Shown here in pieces: positions 31,651 to 44,064 of a stretch of DNA of 64,000 nucleotides (position 1 is its first letter; each line of letters begins with the position of its first letter). Where the stretch lies: NCBI GenBank assembly GCA_963920705.1, contig OY987226.1:4900501-4964500 (forward strand). Direction: 5' to 3'. The position numbers were made by a program, and so were the translations under genes. The stretch is from Odiellus spinosus. Lineage: Eukaryota > Arthropoda > Arachnida > Opiliones > Phalangiidae. The notes below the pieces were generated by a model that saw only the letters and a program-made list of their open reading frames with translations, searched no databases and was not told where the DNA came from.

Positions 31651-34600
31651 CTACAAAACAGTTTCATTACTGTTGTCCAATTTCTCCATACCTTTTTCCG
31701 ACTGTGTTGGACTGATGATATTATTGCTTCCATCTTTCTTGGTGGAAAATTGTCGTAGCGGTTGATTATTAGGTGTCACTGAATTCCTTCTCGAACCCGG
31801 AGAATAATTTTCATCCGTAATAGCTGAACTGACAGTTTCTACAGATACTTGACGTTCTAAGGGTGGTCTTTTTTCGGAATCAGCTTTCTGCAACTCTTTC
31901 TTGCTATTATTTCTTTCCAAAGTTGGGCTGTTATGAAACGGTGAAGCGATCAAATGCTTGCTTTGGCTTCTGGATAAATGTCCCGGGGAAACTAAGGGCG
32001 TTTCCTCGTCACCAGAATCATCAGCGTTGGCATAATGATTTATTTTGTTATGCTTGTGTCTCGACTTGGAATCTTTCCGTTGCATTTTTGACTTGGGTGG
32101 TAATTCGTAAATCTTCTCAGAGCTGCCAAAATTATCGCTAGCCGCTTCTTCTTTCAACTCTTGCTTTCTTAACTTAGACTTGGCTAAGAGTGTGTGATCA
32201 GAATTACTGCAGTGGTTGCTGGTTTTAATATCTGGCAAGACAGCTTGAATTTTAGGCAACGTTTCTAAACTAGATGTTATGAAATTCAGGAGATTGGATG
32301 ATTGGACTGGGTAAGGTTTGGGTGTTGTTATCTCGTCGGTTGATTGCAGCAATTGGTTAGATTCGGAATCGGGATGATGAAATTGAAAATCACTACCCAG
32401 GCTTCGAAACATGATGTCTCTAGCCATTGGTGAAGAGGCTAGCGAGGTTGGGGCACTCTCTGTTGCATCCACTTGAAGATGGGTGATATCTTGCGAGTTT
32501 GTTAACAAAAGAGTTGGTCTAGCGATAGGAGTTCCAGTTCCTTGACTGGATTCCCAAGATGCGTCATCAATTGAATCACTTCTATAAATACAACCACTTA
32601 TTATACTTTATCCAATCAAGGGACAATAGCAGACACGCAAAAGGACTAATTTCGGGGCCTCATCAAATTGAACTAAAGGATTTGTCAAGTCTCTTTTACT
32701 TCTCATTTTAGTTGCATGGCTATGGCACAAATAAAAGAAAACATAAAACGAATATCACAAATCTTTCAGTAATTCTTAAAAAATAAATTCAAGCGTTGGT
32801 TTAATTTGATGAGGCTGGGAATGAGTTTTGTTGAGTGTCAAACTGAAGCAGTTTCAATAATCACTACACCCTTGAAAGCTAAAACCCACCATATATCACT
32901 GACAAATAGAGTACTAGCTAGAGTACTAGTCTTGACTTAAGAAGTTGAAAAGAGTTGCAACAAATTCTAGGGATACTAGGCTCTGATAACAAGTGATTTT
33001 TAATTAATTTGGACTGTTATAAAATGTGTGAAAAAAGCTAAGCCCAAATCTGTTGAGAATCAATTTGAGAGTTGAGTCTGGAAACATTCTTGAGCATGCC
33101 AATAAAATATTGCACACAAATGGGGGATGAACCAATTTGACTAACAAACATTAATAATCCTTTCAAAATAAATCTGAAATTTAGCAGCTATGATAATTAA
33201 ATGCATATTATCACAAACATTTGACGAATTTTAATGTTTATACGCATATTTTAGGTCTAAATCTGTTAAAAATTGTTTACAGAGACTAGTATCCCTTGAA
33301 ACCTCTTATATTTGTAACTAAAAATTGATCATTCCTCAAGCGCGAATTTCCATATCGATGATCAGTATAGAACTGAATATTTAAGCATACATTCAAACCA
33401 AGAGTTTAGCTTTTTAGTTACACCTGAATTATTATTCCCACTAGTTTAATACGAGAGCTAAGCGTTAAAAGTTAAACAAAAAGTACCCGGTCTTAAGTAA
33501 AGGAGCACTCCTCGGTCCCTTGAGATACATAACGTCTATATCCATTTGAGGAGTATTGGTATTAACGGTACTTTGAGAGATCTCAGTAATATCATCGCCA
33601 GAGAGCTCCTCAGGATCGGATAAAATGGGGCTCAAAGGATTAGTAGCATGTAAGAAACTTGGACCACCCTCAGTATTTTTGTCATGCAGTTTTTTCTCCT
33701 CCGACGCGTCCTCGAAGGCTTCCTCGTTAAGAGTCTCCAAAGCCCCAACAATTAAAGATTCCTCCATCGTAACCTATTTAGTATCCCAATTAAAGCCAGT
33801 GTCAAGCGAGGTTAAAGTAGACACGCAACCCGACTCGATTTTGCGCCTTGCCAAATTGACCTCGTGCTAAGCTCATGAATTTAATCACAAGTAATTGAAA
33901 AATTCAAGAGGCTGTGACATCAGTTTTACTTTTCATTTCAATGTGCTCCCATAGAATAACCAAAGAAGGAAAAATTTTCTGGTTTGGTCAAAAAATGGCC
34001 CAAATTGGAAAATTCCAACAGAATTTCTTTGGTTATTCTATGGAAGAAGATTAAACAACAGCCTCATGAATTTTTCAATTTCTAAAGATTAAATTTGCGA
34101 GCTTGGCATAAGAGCAATTTGACAAGGCCCAAATAGTGTCAGGTTGCGTATCTAATTTAAAGACTAGTATATTAAAACATAGCAACCTTGTGATGGAACT
34201 CAAAAACGCCAACCACCTTTTTTTATCAGTAATATTAAAACGCTACATTAGTGCACGATTAAAAAACGTCGGAAACATGCTTTAAATTTAATTATTAATA
34301 AGCTACAATTAAATATGTGCGTAAATTCGTGACGAATGGGGAACTTATAGCGTGGTAGGTGTTTTTAGTTGAAGAAATCTTTTCAACAACCGGTTACCTG
34401 AATAACTAATTCCTTTGATCCTGGAAATGGGATTTTCTAAAGTAACCCCGAGAATAGCGATAAAAGGTATTTTAAGAGGAAGTGAATGCGATTTTTAGGA
34501 TTTAAAGACAGAAAAAAAAACAAAGAATTCAAAACATTCGAGTTAGTTACAACATTTAAATGGAAGACAAAAGTTCATAAGCTTAATGAGAAAGAAAAAG

Positions 34601-37600
34601 ATATGAATTACTTGTTTTTCTAAAACTGAAGATGAAGAAGTTCGAGCTCTATGACTTCCACGTCTTTCTTCATTACGAGGCGGAATTACAGATTCTGATA
34701 TTTTTTCTTCACCTTTCACCGAATCCGAACTACGTAAGGATTCAATTAATATTAATACAGTAATACTACAAGTTCATAACAAACTCCACGAAAGTAATTA
34801 AAGTAGTAGGTCTAATTGGAAAATTCCAACCCAAAAAATAACCACATGCATTTAAATTTTGGGAAACTTTAGGCGAATTCAGGTTTTTTCATACGGTCGA
34901 ATTGGATTGAAATTTTCCAATTTGGACCATTCTTTGATGAAATTTGAAAGTTTTTCTTCTTGGGTTAAGCCTATTTCTTTCCACATATTAAAAGGAAAAG
35001 TAAAACCTACGTCACGCATATGTGAAACAGTCGCTGATATTTTTGTCCTATTTCAAAAGATATAATTCGAGAGCTAGGCTTGAGATCAATTTGACAAAGC
35101 CAGAATCAAGTCAGGTTGCCTACTTTAAGGGAGCCAATTTATTTGAGGCACCTAGGGGCTGCAGTCGGCATTAATTTCTAGAGTTTCGTTAGCTATGAGC
35201 TGATATTGCATAATTCTTCTTTTTGCAGTATGTTATGAACTTTTGGTAATATATAAATGCAAAGTTTAAAACAAATTTACCGATGAAGTTTGCTTGTTAT
35301 GGTTGCTGGAGTGGCGGGTGTTAAACTATTTCTTTTAACTGGTGGTGGTATAGTTGATTCGTAAGATACATCGTGAAGTTCTTTGTCTCTCAAGGCTAAA
35401 ACAGTGACTCTAAATAGCTCCCAGTCTCCAAAAGCCATACTGATCACTTTCTTTAACTCATCCAAGTCGCAAGTCAGCAATACACGACCATTAATGTTGT
35501 TGCTGGCCAAGCTTGCGCAGTAGTCTTTCACTTTATTCTTGTCAATGTTGGAAAGAGAATTCAGCATTCCAACAACCCCTTCAACATTCAAAGTACTCAG
35601 TCGTATGTTGTCCAAGGAGATCTAAGGGGCAATAATGTCTTTATATGATCAGAGCTTAAGTTTTAATGGGGAAATAGATTCTGGAAGTTATTTTTAATCT
35701 ATAAAGACTTAAAATAGCCTAAAAGGGTTCATTGAAGCCTGGAATACATGGAAAAATATGGGATTTTAAATATTGACAAATTACACAGCTGAATACATTA
35801 TATAAAATATCTTTCCTAAAATTTTTCTTCCGAAATTGTAGATTTATTCTACTAATAATCGGTTAAACTTTGAGTAATTAATCCAAAAAAATAAATAGTG
35901 AATACAATTAAGTAGCATAGCTTTCTACATGATGGCAAGTAAAATTTGCTACATTAGATTTAAACCACAGCCAAGGGAACAGGCTTGGCAAAAACAATGG
36001 GGAAAAAAGACCCTATTGAGGTCAATAACAGCGTCATCAGTAGGCTGGGTTAGGCTACAGCCTACATGAGATTTCAATTGAAATGAAGGGCCTCCAAAAA
36101 CTACATAACGCTTGACTATAGTCTGGCTAAACATGATTTTAATTTGATCAATCAGCCCTAGCTAACAATATCCCTTTAAAGTATCTGGGAATAATGGATT
36201 ATTTCCTAATACTTTATCAAGGAATATAGGACTACTCCAAAAATACTTACACCACCTGGTTCTTTAGTCCCAGATTTCAAAATTCCCCCAAAATTATGGT
36301 TTCTAGGTGCACAATCCCATCTTTGACACGGCAGAGGGGCTGGAACTGAATGATAAAGATCGGGACGATAGGTGGGACTGACTGCGGGAGTGTGGCCATT
36401 GAAATATCGTCTTGGATAGTTATGGCCATAAAATTTGTTGGAATTATCCTGGTAATCTCCATGACCTTGAACCGAAACTGGTGGGGGAGGAGGTTGAGGT
36501 GGAGGTGGGTGATGAGGCATCCCTACAAAGTCAGCCTTGAAAATATCTGGTACATGTTGGTGGTCCTCTGTGAAATTTAAATGATAATATAAAACGTAAT
36601 TACTTTAGAAGCTTTATACCTCACCTTGAATAGTTTTCCTAATGAATGGATCCAAATTGATAGTAAAAGGAAGAAAAACCTTCATATCATTCATGAGCAA
36701 CGTTCCAGAATGAAACGAAAGGAAGACTTCGAATTTTCTTTCATCGTGGTCGAGGTCTATCATTGGTTCTAACTCTCGGCAAGATGGTATGAAAGGTTTC
36801 ACTCTGCAAACAAAAGTTTGCCAGACTTAAAACTGGTTCTCAGCTTCGTGACATTGAAAATAAGTCACATTGCCATCAAACATGTGGGCAATTAGAACAG
36901 TCTAACTTTTTAAGAAGATTGTAAAAAGAATGAAAGAAATAATATATATATAAAAATAGATAGAGCTCCCTTTTAATTTTAGGAATATTCACTTCTCGTA
37001 TATAATTCGAAGTGGCACGGAATCCTCTAGATCAGCTTCGTATCTCTCATAATACATTATCATCCACGAAGTTCGATAGGGCCATTGTTCCGTGATGTTG
37101 ATCCAAGAAGCCAAATGGTACCAGTTAAAATCAATATTAAATGCTTTCAACAAGCGCCCCGTTACGTAAACGATATTCATCAGTCTTCTCATAGATCTCG
37201 GATTTACGTCGCTGAAGTAATCGTCCATCAAGAGCACCTTTGTCAAATCTTGAGCACCGGCTACCATTCGATGCAAATTGCTGATACTGCTGGCCATGCT
37301 CTCGCTAGCTTTCAATTTATGATTTCCTTTGCGATTTTTGCGAAATACATCAGGTATGGACAGACTGGAAACCGATGCTTTTCTTATCGAAGTCTTTTAT
37401 AGAGTGAATTAGAAAACCAATTACTGTATGATATTTCTGCGTAAATAAAAAAAATGAAATTGAATTATTACCGCGCATTCTTTTTCTTCATTCCAATAAG
37501 ATGTTGATCGTTTCGCGCTTTGAGACGCGGCTTGCTGAGCTGCTTTAACCCTCCGAAGCCCACTGTTTTGAAGGTAGAATGGTAAATGCACAATGTTACG

Positions 37601-40600
37601 CAAGTAATCTTGACCACTAATGCTAGAATTGTGGAATACACGATGGATATTTGATTCTATTGCCTGTAAAAAAACTAAGAGTGAATCCATCTTGGCGAGA
37701 GATCAGTTTGACAAGGCCTGAATCAAGTCAGGCTTCATTTCTACTTTAAAAAACAAACTTAGAAACCTTACTCTAATAATTATGTGAGGATCTATGGCCA
37801 AAATTGTGATAAAAGGAGCGGAAGGGTGAGAAAAAAGTAAATGCACTGCATCAAGGATTCGTAGTACTTTTTCTTGCTCGCAACTGTCAAGTCCATCGAC
37901 TATGACGACTAAACGAGTTTGCTGACCCAAAAACAAGTCTAAACATCTCACCTAGAATACCAAATATCTATTGATATACGTAGCACTCGTTGCTAGGACA
38001 CAAAACAAACATTTAATCACTCACCATGTGTGAAATTGACTCTACTTCGGTCTTGACGGCTTCTAAATGAGACTTTTCATTCGGATCCAAATGGCTCAGA
38101 TAATGCTGAATTCTTCGTTGATGCGAAATGCAAATGGCGGCCAACATTCGAAACCAGGTAAAGAGATTCGACAAAATCACAACTCCTACAACAGACCCCA
38201 ATGTAATTAAAGATGTTTTGAAAGCTAATTTAGTTTCATCTTCAATTTTGTAGGAAGTATCAGGCATCAAGTAAAGTAGAAGCAAAATTAATCCACTCAA
38301 ACAACAAGCCAATGACAATAGAGCGATAAGAAAGTTGGGAATACAACATAATCGTCGCCAGCGCCAAGAGGGTGCCGATACTGAAAAAAAATAAAATAAA
38401 AAATAACTAATCCCAACAATATTATTACATTAATTAATCTAAATATTACCAATTTTAGGCCTAAAAACTCTAAACATTCTTGTTGTAAAGTAACCGTACT
38501 CTTCTTCAAGCGTATGACAAAGGCAAATGATAATTTGCGTCACAGACATGTCACCTCCGGAACTGCTTACTTTCGTATGATTTGTGAACAGAAATTTCAC
38601 TGGTAAGGTATTGAAATCTTTCCGTGAAGCTGGAGGATTGCAAAAAACGACTTGCAACAAAGTTTTAAAAGCCAAGAACTGTTTGTCCAAATAAACACTG
38701 GCTTTGTAAGTCCACATCCAATCATAGTGTTGCGTGCCATAGATTATGACCCCTATATATTTAGAAACCCGTTATAAATGTTACAAAAACTCAAGGTAAA
38801 CCATAATAAACTTTTGCTATACCTAATATTATATAAGAAAATAAGAAAAATCCAAATCCGACAGCTATGGACGCTTGCCAAACCCATGATATAAGTAGTA
38901 TGGCACTACCAACGAGCAAGCTCAGAAGTGAAACCGCAAAAAAAGACAACCACGAGAACTCAAAAGTCGATTCGAGCCATTGGATTGCAAAGTTTTTCAT
39001 TTCCTCTTCAAGCTTGTTTAACAGGAATGATTTTCCACTGCCCCATTTAGCGTACAACCCAACAGATATTGGCATAGATAAAGAGGGTTCGCTAAGGATA
39101 TCGGCAAGCGCGCTGCTGTACAAGTCATAACCCAGCATATTTTCACTGTCTTCATTCGTATTGAGTCTCCCTAGATGAAAAAGAAAGCTTTTTCTTTGAA
39201 CTTTTCTTAAGCTTCATTCACACTGGAGACTTTGAAACCATTCTCAGACAGTTTTGAATATTCAAACCAACTTTTTAAGCAAATTATTTTAGTTTGTTGT
39301 AATGATCTTTACAACTGACTCCAATCAAAACTTTCCAAAATGGTTAAAAATGGATTCAAAGTCTCTAATGTAAATACATTTTGTTAAAAAAATTATGTAA
39401 TCTTACTAGCACCAAATATTTGACCCAAAATGCTTTTCTGATGACTAGCGTCTATATTGTATGGAGTTTCACCAGCTCTATTAGGTCTATAGAGCAATTG
39501 ACTGTTTTTGGGGTTCCTCAATAGAACTTCAACTATAGCTTTACTACTGGCTCTCATGGCAATATGAAGCGCAGTATCACCTTTCTATTCATATAAACCA
39601 AACATAATTGCGGAATTAGTTAGTAATAATTCAACAATTAACTTTTTTATTACTTTATCAGCTGCGGAAACTTTGGCTTTCTTATCCATTAGAAGTTGAA
39701 CTATTTCTACATTTCGGCTTCTTGTTGCTTTAAGCAAAGGTGTATCACCATCCTGCAAATGAAAATTATTTTAGAAACACCACCTTAAGAAACATTAAAC
39801 TACACATTTATATACTTTTGTAGCAATTTCCAAATTCGGGTTTGCGCTTAATAAAATCCGAACAATATCAGTGTGATTCTTCTCAACAGCCCAATAAAGA
39901 GCTGTTTTACCATCCTAAAATTAAAAAAAAAATTCAAATAACTTAAACTACAAAATGCAATTACAATTTAAGTAGTCTCGTAAAGATCTCTATATTCAAG
40001 TCAGCAAATAAATACAAAAGTTACGAAATTACAAAGCAAAGATTAAAGGAGACTGTTTAATAATAATATTGTTTAAACAAGTTAATTGGTTAAATTAGTT
40101 GAGGGTGGCAACCTAGATTAAACTGCTTCACTTGTGAATAGCAAGGGAGCCTTGCAGTGTCAGTGGCGCCACCTACGAGAATGGTGTCGCCATCTATGGA
40201 CTATTTTGGGTTGAATTTAATGATTGGATATAACATTGACTTTGTGATATATCTCTTAAAGAATGACACGCTTAATCACCTTGTTATAAAGGTCTAGGTT
40301 GGCTTGATCACCTTGTTATAAAGGTCTAGGTTGGCTTGATCACCTTGTTATAAAGGTCTAGGTTGGCTTTTTTATTACTTGATAACTAGTTATAAAGTTT
40401 TAGGTTGACTCGATCACCTTGTTAAAAAGGTCTAGGTTGGCTTCATCACCAACCTGTTGGAATGTTCCAATTTGGACCATTTTGAACCAAATTTTACCTC
40501 ATATCCCAAAGCCAATTTCTATCATTATTCTATGGAAGCACATTGAAATGAAGAGTAAAACTGAGTTTGCGCGTTTACAAACACAGCCAGGCAAATTTTT

Positions 40601-42482
40601 CAATTTTTAAACATAAATCCGCGAGCTTGGCGTGAAAGCAATTTGCAAAAACCAAATTGATACTAAAAAAATTAAAATCAAATCACTCACAGCTCCTTGT
40701 ATATCAATATCAGCGTATTTTTTCAATAGTGAATCAACGATGCTGTAATGTCCCGCTCTTGAAGCCAATATAAGATTACTGTCAAGATTTTTATCTTGTA
40801 AATTAATGTAAGCACCAGCATTCATTAAATCAGTGGCTATTTCAGTGAAGCCTTCTTTACAAGCGATAGTTAGGGCAGTGCATCCATCCTACAAAATAAA
40901 TAAATTAAACCGTTAAAATATTTAATTGAAAGGAAAAATTTAATGAAAAGAAAAAGATTACTTTATCTAAAGCGTTAACATTAGGCTTATACTCCAAAAT
41001 TAAACTCGCAATTTCAACAAAATTTCCCTTGGCAGCTACGATTAACGCAGTCCAAGAATACTGAAATTAAAACTACAGCATTTAATAATTTTAATTTTAA
41101 TGCGTAAGGTGAAAACTAACCATTCCTGCTGTATCTACATTTGCTCCAGCATCGAGTAATGCTTTAACGATATTAGTATGGCCTTTACGGCTAGCCCAAA
41201 CTAATGGTGTAGTTCCATACTGAAATTTTAAAGAAAACTTTCACATTTTTCCTCAAAAAAAAAAAAATAAATAAATAAATAAAAACAAATAATTGTTTTT
41301 CTTACTTTATCTCCAGTGTTTAATTTCGCACCATGTTCAATTAAATGATGCGCCACTTCTTCGTGGCCTCTTCCGGCTGCCCAAATTAGGCACGAAATAT
41401 GATAAGCGTCGTAGATGTTGGGGCATGCACCTTCTCGCAACAGAAATAGGGCAACTTCGGAGTGTCCTTTGTAGCAAGCCCACATAAGTGCTGTCCACGC
41501 ACCCTAATTAAAATGAAATATCATACACTTTCACTTTTAACAACCAAAAAGACTATGAGGATTAATGCAACCTAACAAAGTGATTTATTATTTATTCCTT
41601 ATCATTTAAATAGACATAGTCCATTAGTATAAAAATTTACAAACATATATTAAACTTGAAATAAATTTAAAACTTCTCAGTAAAATAGGCTTAGCAGATT
41701 CCTGAATTTCTTGGAAGTCTCATGGAGATCTCGCCTTAATGATGTTTGCTCATTGATGGCTGACCCATCAACGCGAAGATTTTCAGGATCTCCATGAATC
41801 CAGCTAAGCTCTAAGTTTTAAATTGCTTTCTAGTTTACTATTTCTTTGTAAATTTCTTTATTTGTAGATTAGGCCTATTTAATTTACAAGGAATTAATCA
41901 AAAATCACTAATTAGGTTTGATTCTCCTTTTAAAGGGACCAGGAAACCTGTTTTTGAAATGTGTAACTCAAGGGGCCTCTTCATAAAAAAATGAATTCAA
42001 ATTTTTGAACCCAGGTTTCCTTCAAATAAAATAAACTTACAACTTCCTTATGTTCTAGACTAGCCCCGTTTGATACAAGATACCGAACTATCTCTTCACT
42101 ACCTTGTTTAGCCGCATTTATTAGTGGAGTCCAGTTATCCTGAAAAAATATTCCAATTTAAATACATTTTTAATCATAAATTTTGCTTGCTTTTACCGCA
42201 TCTTCTGCATTGACATCAGCGCCATGCCTTATAAGTTCACGAACTATTTCAAACTGACCAGCTTGACACGCAATCATAAGTAAAGTTTGTCCATTCTATG
42301 TGAAAAGTAAAGATCACACGGCCACACCTATGCAAGGTTTGAACAGTTTAAATATATAATCATACACTTACTTCGTCTCTTTCTTGTATCGTGACTAGCT
42401 TTCCATCAATAAAACCATTTAGAGTGGCTAAATCACCCTCATTAATGAGATGAGCCGCAGTGCCAAAGGGCAAGCTTGTCAT
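31651..42482 (-). CDS. Kidins220: Kidins220/ARMS ankyrin-repeat KAP P-loop scaffold
   Basis: A membrane scaffold that couples receptor and Rho-GEF signalling in neurons. Exons (minus): 42482-42372, 42295-42197, 42139-42041, 41503-41306, 41219-41121, 41060-40962, 40888-40691, 39914-39816, 39752-39654, 39584-39407, 39170-38823, 38752-38450, 38380-38025, 37951-37772, 37663-37472, 37393-36993, 36803-36625, 36567-36251, 35621-35281, 34729-34612, 33773-33487, 32581-31651. The frame stays open for 1743 aa; human KIDINS220 has 1771. About ten ankyrin repeats (residues 38-370) lead to the KAP NTPase: [15 protein letters not shown], Walker A in [12 protein letters not shown] (about 470), two pairs of membrane segments, and Walker B in [13 protein letters not shown] (about 775). 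A Pro-rich part and a SAM-like domain (about 1190-1290) follow. The tail is acidic/serine-rich and ends NETVL, a plausible PDZ ligand like the RESIL end in human. The exon 16 acceptor (TATAAAAG) is weak. Confidence 0.95.
32625..32720 (+). repeat. MITE-B related fragment
   Basis: AGCAGACACGCAAAAGGAC, GGGGCCTCATCAAATTGAAC and TTTTACTTCTCATTTTAG resemble the left arm of MITE-B. Diverged; in the last Kidins220 intron. Confidence 0.4.
33812..34161 (+). mobile_element. MITE-B, near-complete copy
   Basis: Left end TTAAAGTAGACACGCAACCC, right end GGTTGCGTATCTAATTTAAA. Internal arms repeat in inverse (GTGCTCCCATAGAATAACCA / TTGGTTATTCTATGGAAG; AATTGAAAAATTC / GAATTTTTCAATT). The family, with a TTTAAAGTAGACACGCAACC consensus end, recurs at least ten times between 23 and 64 kb, nearly always inside introns. 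Here it begins 39 bp beyond Kidins220 exon 21. No coding capacity. Confidence 0.8.
34798..35128 (+). mobile_element. MITE-B, degraded copy
   Basis: Contains CTAATTGGAAAATTCCAACC, the arm ending GAGAGCTAGGCTTGAGATCA and TTTGACAAAG, and ends CAGGTTGCCTACTTTAA. The left part is shortened. In a Kidins220 intron. Confidence 0.6.
37690..37752 (-). repeat. MITE-B end inside a 108-bp Kidins220 intron
   Basis: GGCGAGAGATCAGTTTGACA, AGGCCTGAATCAAGTCAGG and TTTCTACTTTAAAA match the MITE-B right arm. The whole intron (37664-37771) is only 108 bp, so the repeat makes up more than half of it. Confidence 0.6.
40274..40445 (+). repeat. Minisatellite, 32-bp unit
   Basis: Four or five copies of a unit containing GATCACCTTGTTATAAAGGT and CTAGGTTGGCTT. 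The first three are perfect and the later ones diverged. Located in the Kidins220 intron between exons 7 and 8. Confidence 0.85.
40440..40660 (+). mobile_element. MITE-B, partial copy
   Basis: Starts in the element's middle (GTTCCAATTTGGACCATTTT), then ATTATTCTATGGAAGCACAT and TTTCAATTTTTAAAC, and the arm GCGAGCTTGGCGTGAAAGC. The terminal repeat is degraded. Abuts the minisatellite, upstream of Kidins220 exon 7 on +. Confidence 0.6.
41556..41935 (+). mobile_element. Foldback element MITE-C, copy 2
   Basis: Same arms as 18952-19368: ATTAATGCAACCTAAC at the left, TTAGGTTTGATTCTCCTTTT at the right, with AAATAGGCTTAGCAGATTC / AATCCAGCTAAGC toward the centre. The central part differs from copy 1. 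In the Kidins220 intron between exons 3 and 4. Confidence 0.7.
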
Positions 42483-43079
42483 ATTTTGTTTAGATTGAGA
42501 AGACAGGTCAGTATAATTTTAGTTTTTGGAATTATCAGAGTTTCACTAACAAAAAACACACACATTCTATGAATGATTAAACAGCCCAGTTTTTTGGTAA
42601 ACACAATTGTTATTATTATTACTTATTTGTATTTGCAAACAGCCTAAACAGGCTAACAGCAACCAATGCTAAGGGCTAAGCACAATGAAGTGCACAAAGA
42701 TATTCTATTTCATGATTGCCTAGACAATAGGGATTTTTCCAATTCGATATGAAGAATCTAAATTCACAGCCAGTTTTCAAAATGATGAGGAATCGAGAAT
42801 TCATGAATTATTAATGCCAAAACTCATTTATTAATTTAAGAATATTGGGAATCGCGGGAATGGCCCCCGAAAGCGACCCACCAGCATAACCCTGTGATAT
42901 TCGTCTGCTAAATCCAAAATTGGATTTCACAACGTTCAGTTCAGTTCTTTAGCGAATCACATCAACAAGATTTAAAAAAATGCCGCAACTTTTCAGAAAC
43001 AAATTTTTGGGCTTAAATAGCCAATGGACGTCAGAAAACATGACATCGCGTTCGTTTGCAGAAATCTTTTCGTTTGGTT
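42483..43079. other. Kidins220 5' flank
   Basis: Upstream of the Kidins220 ATG. No coding feature. It should hold the Kidins220 promoter and 5' leader. Confidence 0.45.
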
Positions 43080-43440
43080 TATGCGCCCTTTAGAGGCCCT
43101 ATCTGCTCTGAAATTTGCAGATTGCCCCTTTAATATGCTCTTCCCATATGTACACAGCGGCACAGCCTAGCCTTTGAACGTACAATTTGCTATGTACAAC
43201 GTCGTCTGCTAAGCTCGAAAAGAAGGCGACTTTAAAGGGGATTTAAAAATCACGGATAGTCCCTTTAAAGACCCTATCTACTAAGATATTATATCCGAAA
43301 ATCACCTTCACTTATGCACACAACCTAGTTTTGCGTATAATTTGTTATGGCCAAAAGTTAATAGTCTGCTAATAAAGAAAACAAGGGAACTTCTAAAGTT
43401 TTTTTTTTTTTAATGACACATAGTGCCTTTAAAGGGAGTA
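43080..43440 (+). repeat. Repeat D, two adjacent copies
   Basis: The first unit (about 43080-43258) carries GGCCCTATCTGCTCTGAAAT, GCCCCTTTAATATGCTCTTCC, TACAATTTGCTATG and ends in TTTAAAGGG. The second (43258-43438) has the same order in diverged form (ATAATTTGTTATGGCC, CTGCTAATAAAG, TTTAAAGGG). A third, inverted copy lies at 48010-48190. CCCTTTAAAG-type ends suggest a TIR element. Confidence 0.55.
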
Positions 43441-44064
43441 TAAGCCGCATGAAAAATTGCCTGCAAACGCGCAACGTCTTGTTTCCTAAGGGGTACCTTC
43501 CCCTTGAGCTTTATACTCCCTTTGAGTAACTAATTAAAAATTTAAATTTAAATGACTGATTCGCACACTAAAAATAGAAATATAATTCTGGAAGAAAATA
43601 TATTCCCAACTTGGTGACAATGGGAAAAAATCAACAAATTAGACCCTAATTAAAGGAGTTTTACTTAAAAACAAGTTTAATTTGGTACTTGCATACTTGA
43701 AACACTTTTCCAAAATATAACTTTAACTTTGGGTTTTTAATTGTAAACCCACTAATTATATAAAAAAAGGAAGTTAGCTGGATTTAACAGATTGTAAGAT
43801 TATTTCCCTCCATAATGTAACATTGTTAAAGTTTAAAATTATTCATGTAAATTACCTCGTACTACTGTATATAAAGTATATAAAAAAGTCAAACATTGCA
43901 CAAAAAATAATATCTTATTGTATTGTAACTCAAATCCTTATTAGAAAAAATAATTTTGTATTTTTTCTTTAAAAAATGCATTTTTCTTTCATACGTTCAA
44001 TCCATCAAGTCAATATTATATAGAATCTTAAAACAAAAGAAATTAAGTATTGCGTTTGTTCACC
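43441..44064. other. 3' flank of the unknown nuclear-protein gene
   Basis: Contains blocks (TACTTGCATAC...AACACTTT...CAAAATAT near 43690; GCATTTTTCTTTCATA near 43978) that recur downstream of the paralogue at 48470-48690. The duplication therefore extends past the coding region. Confidence 0.55.
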
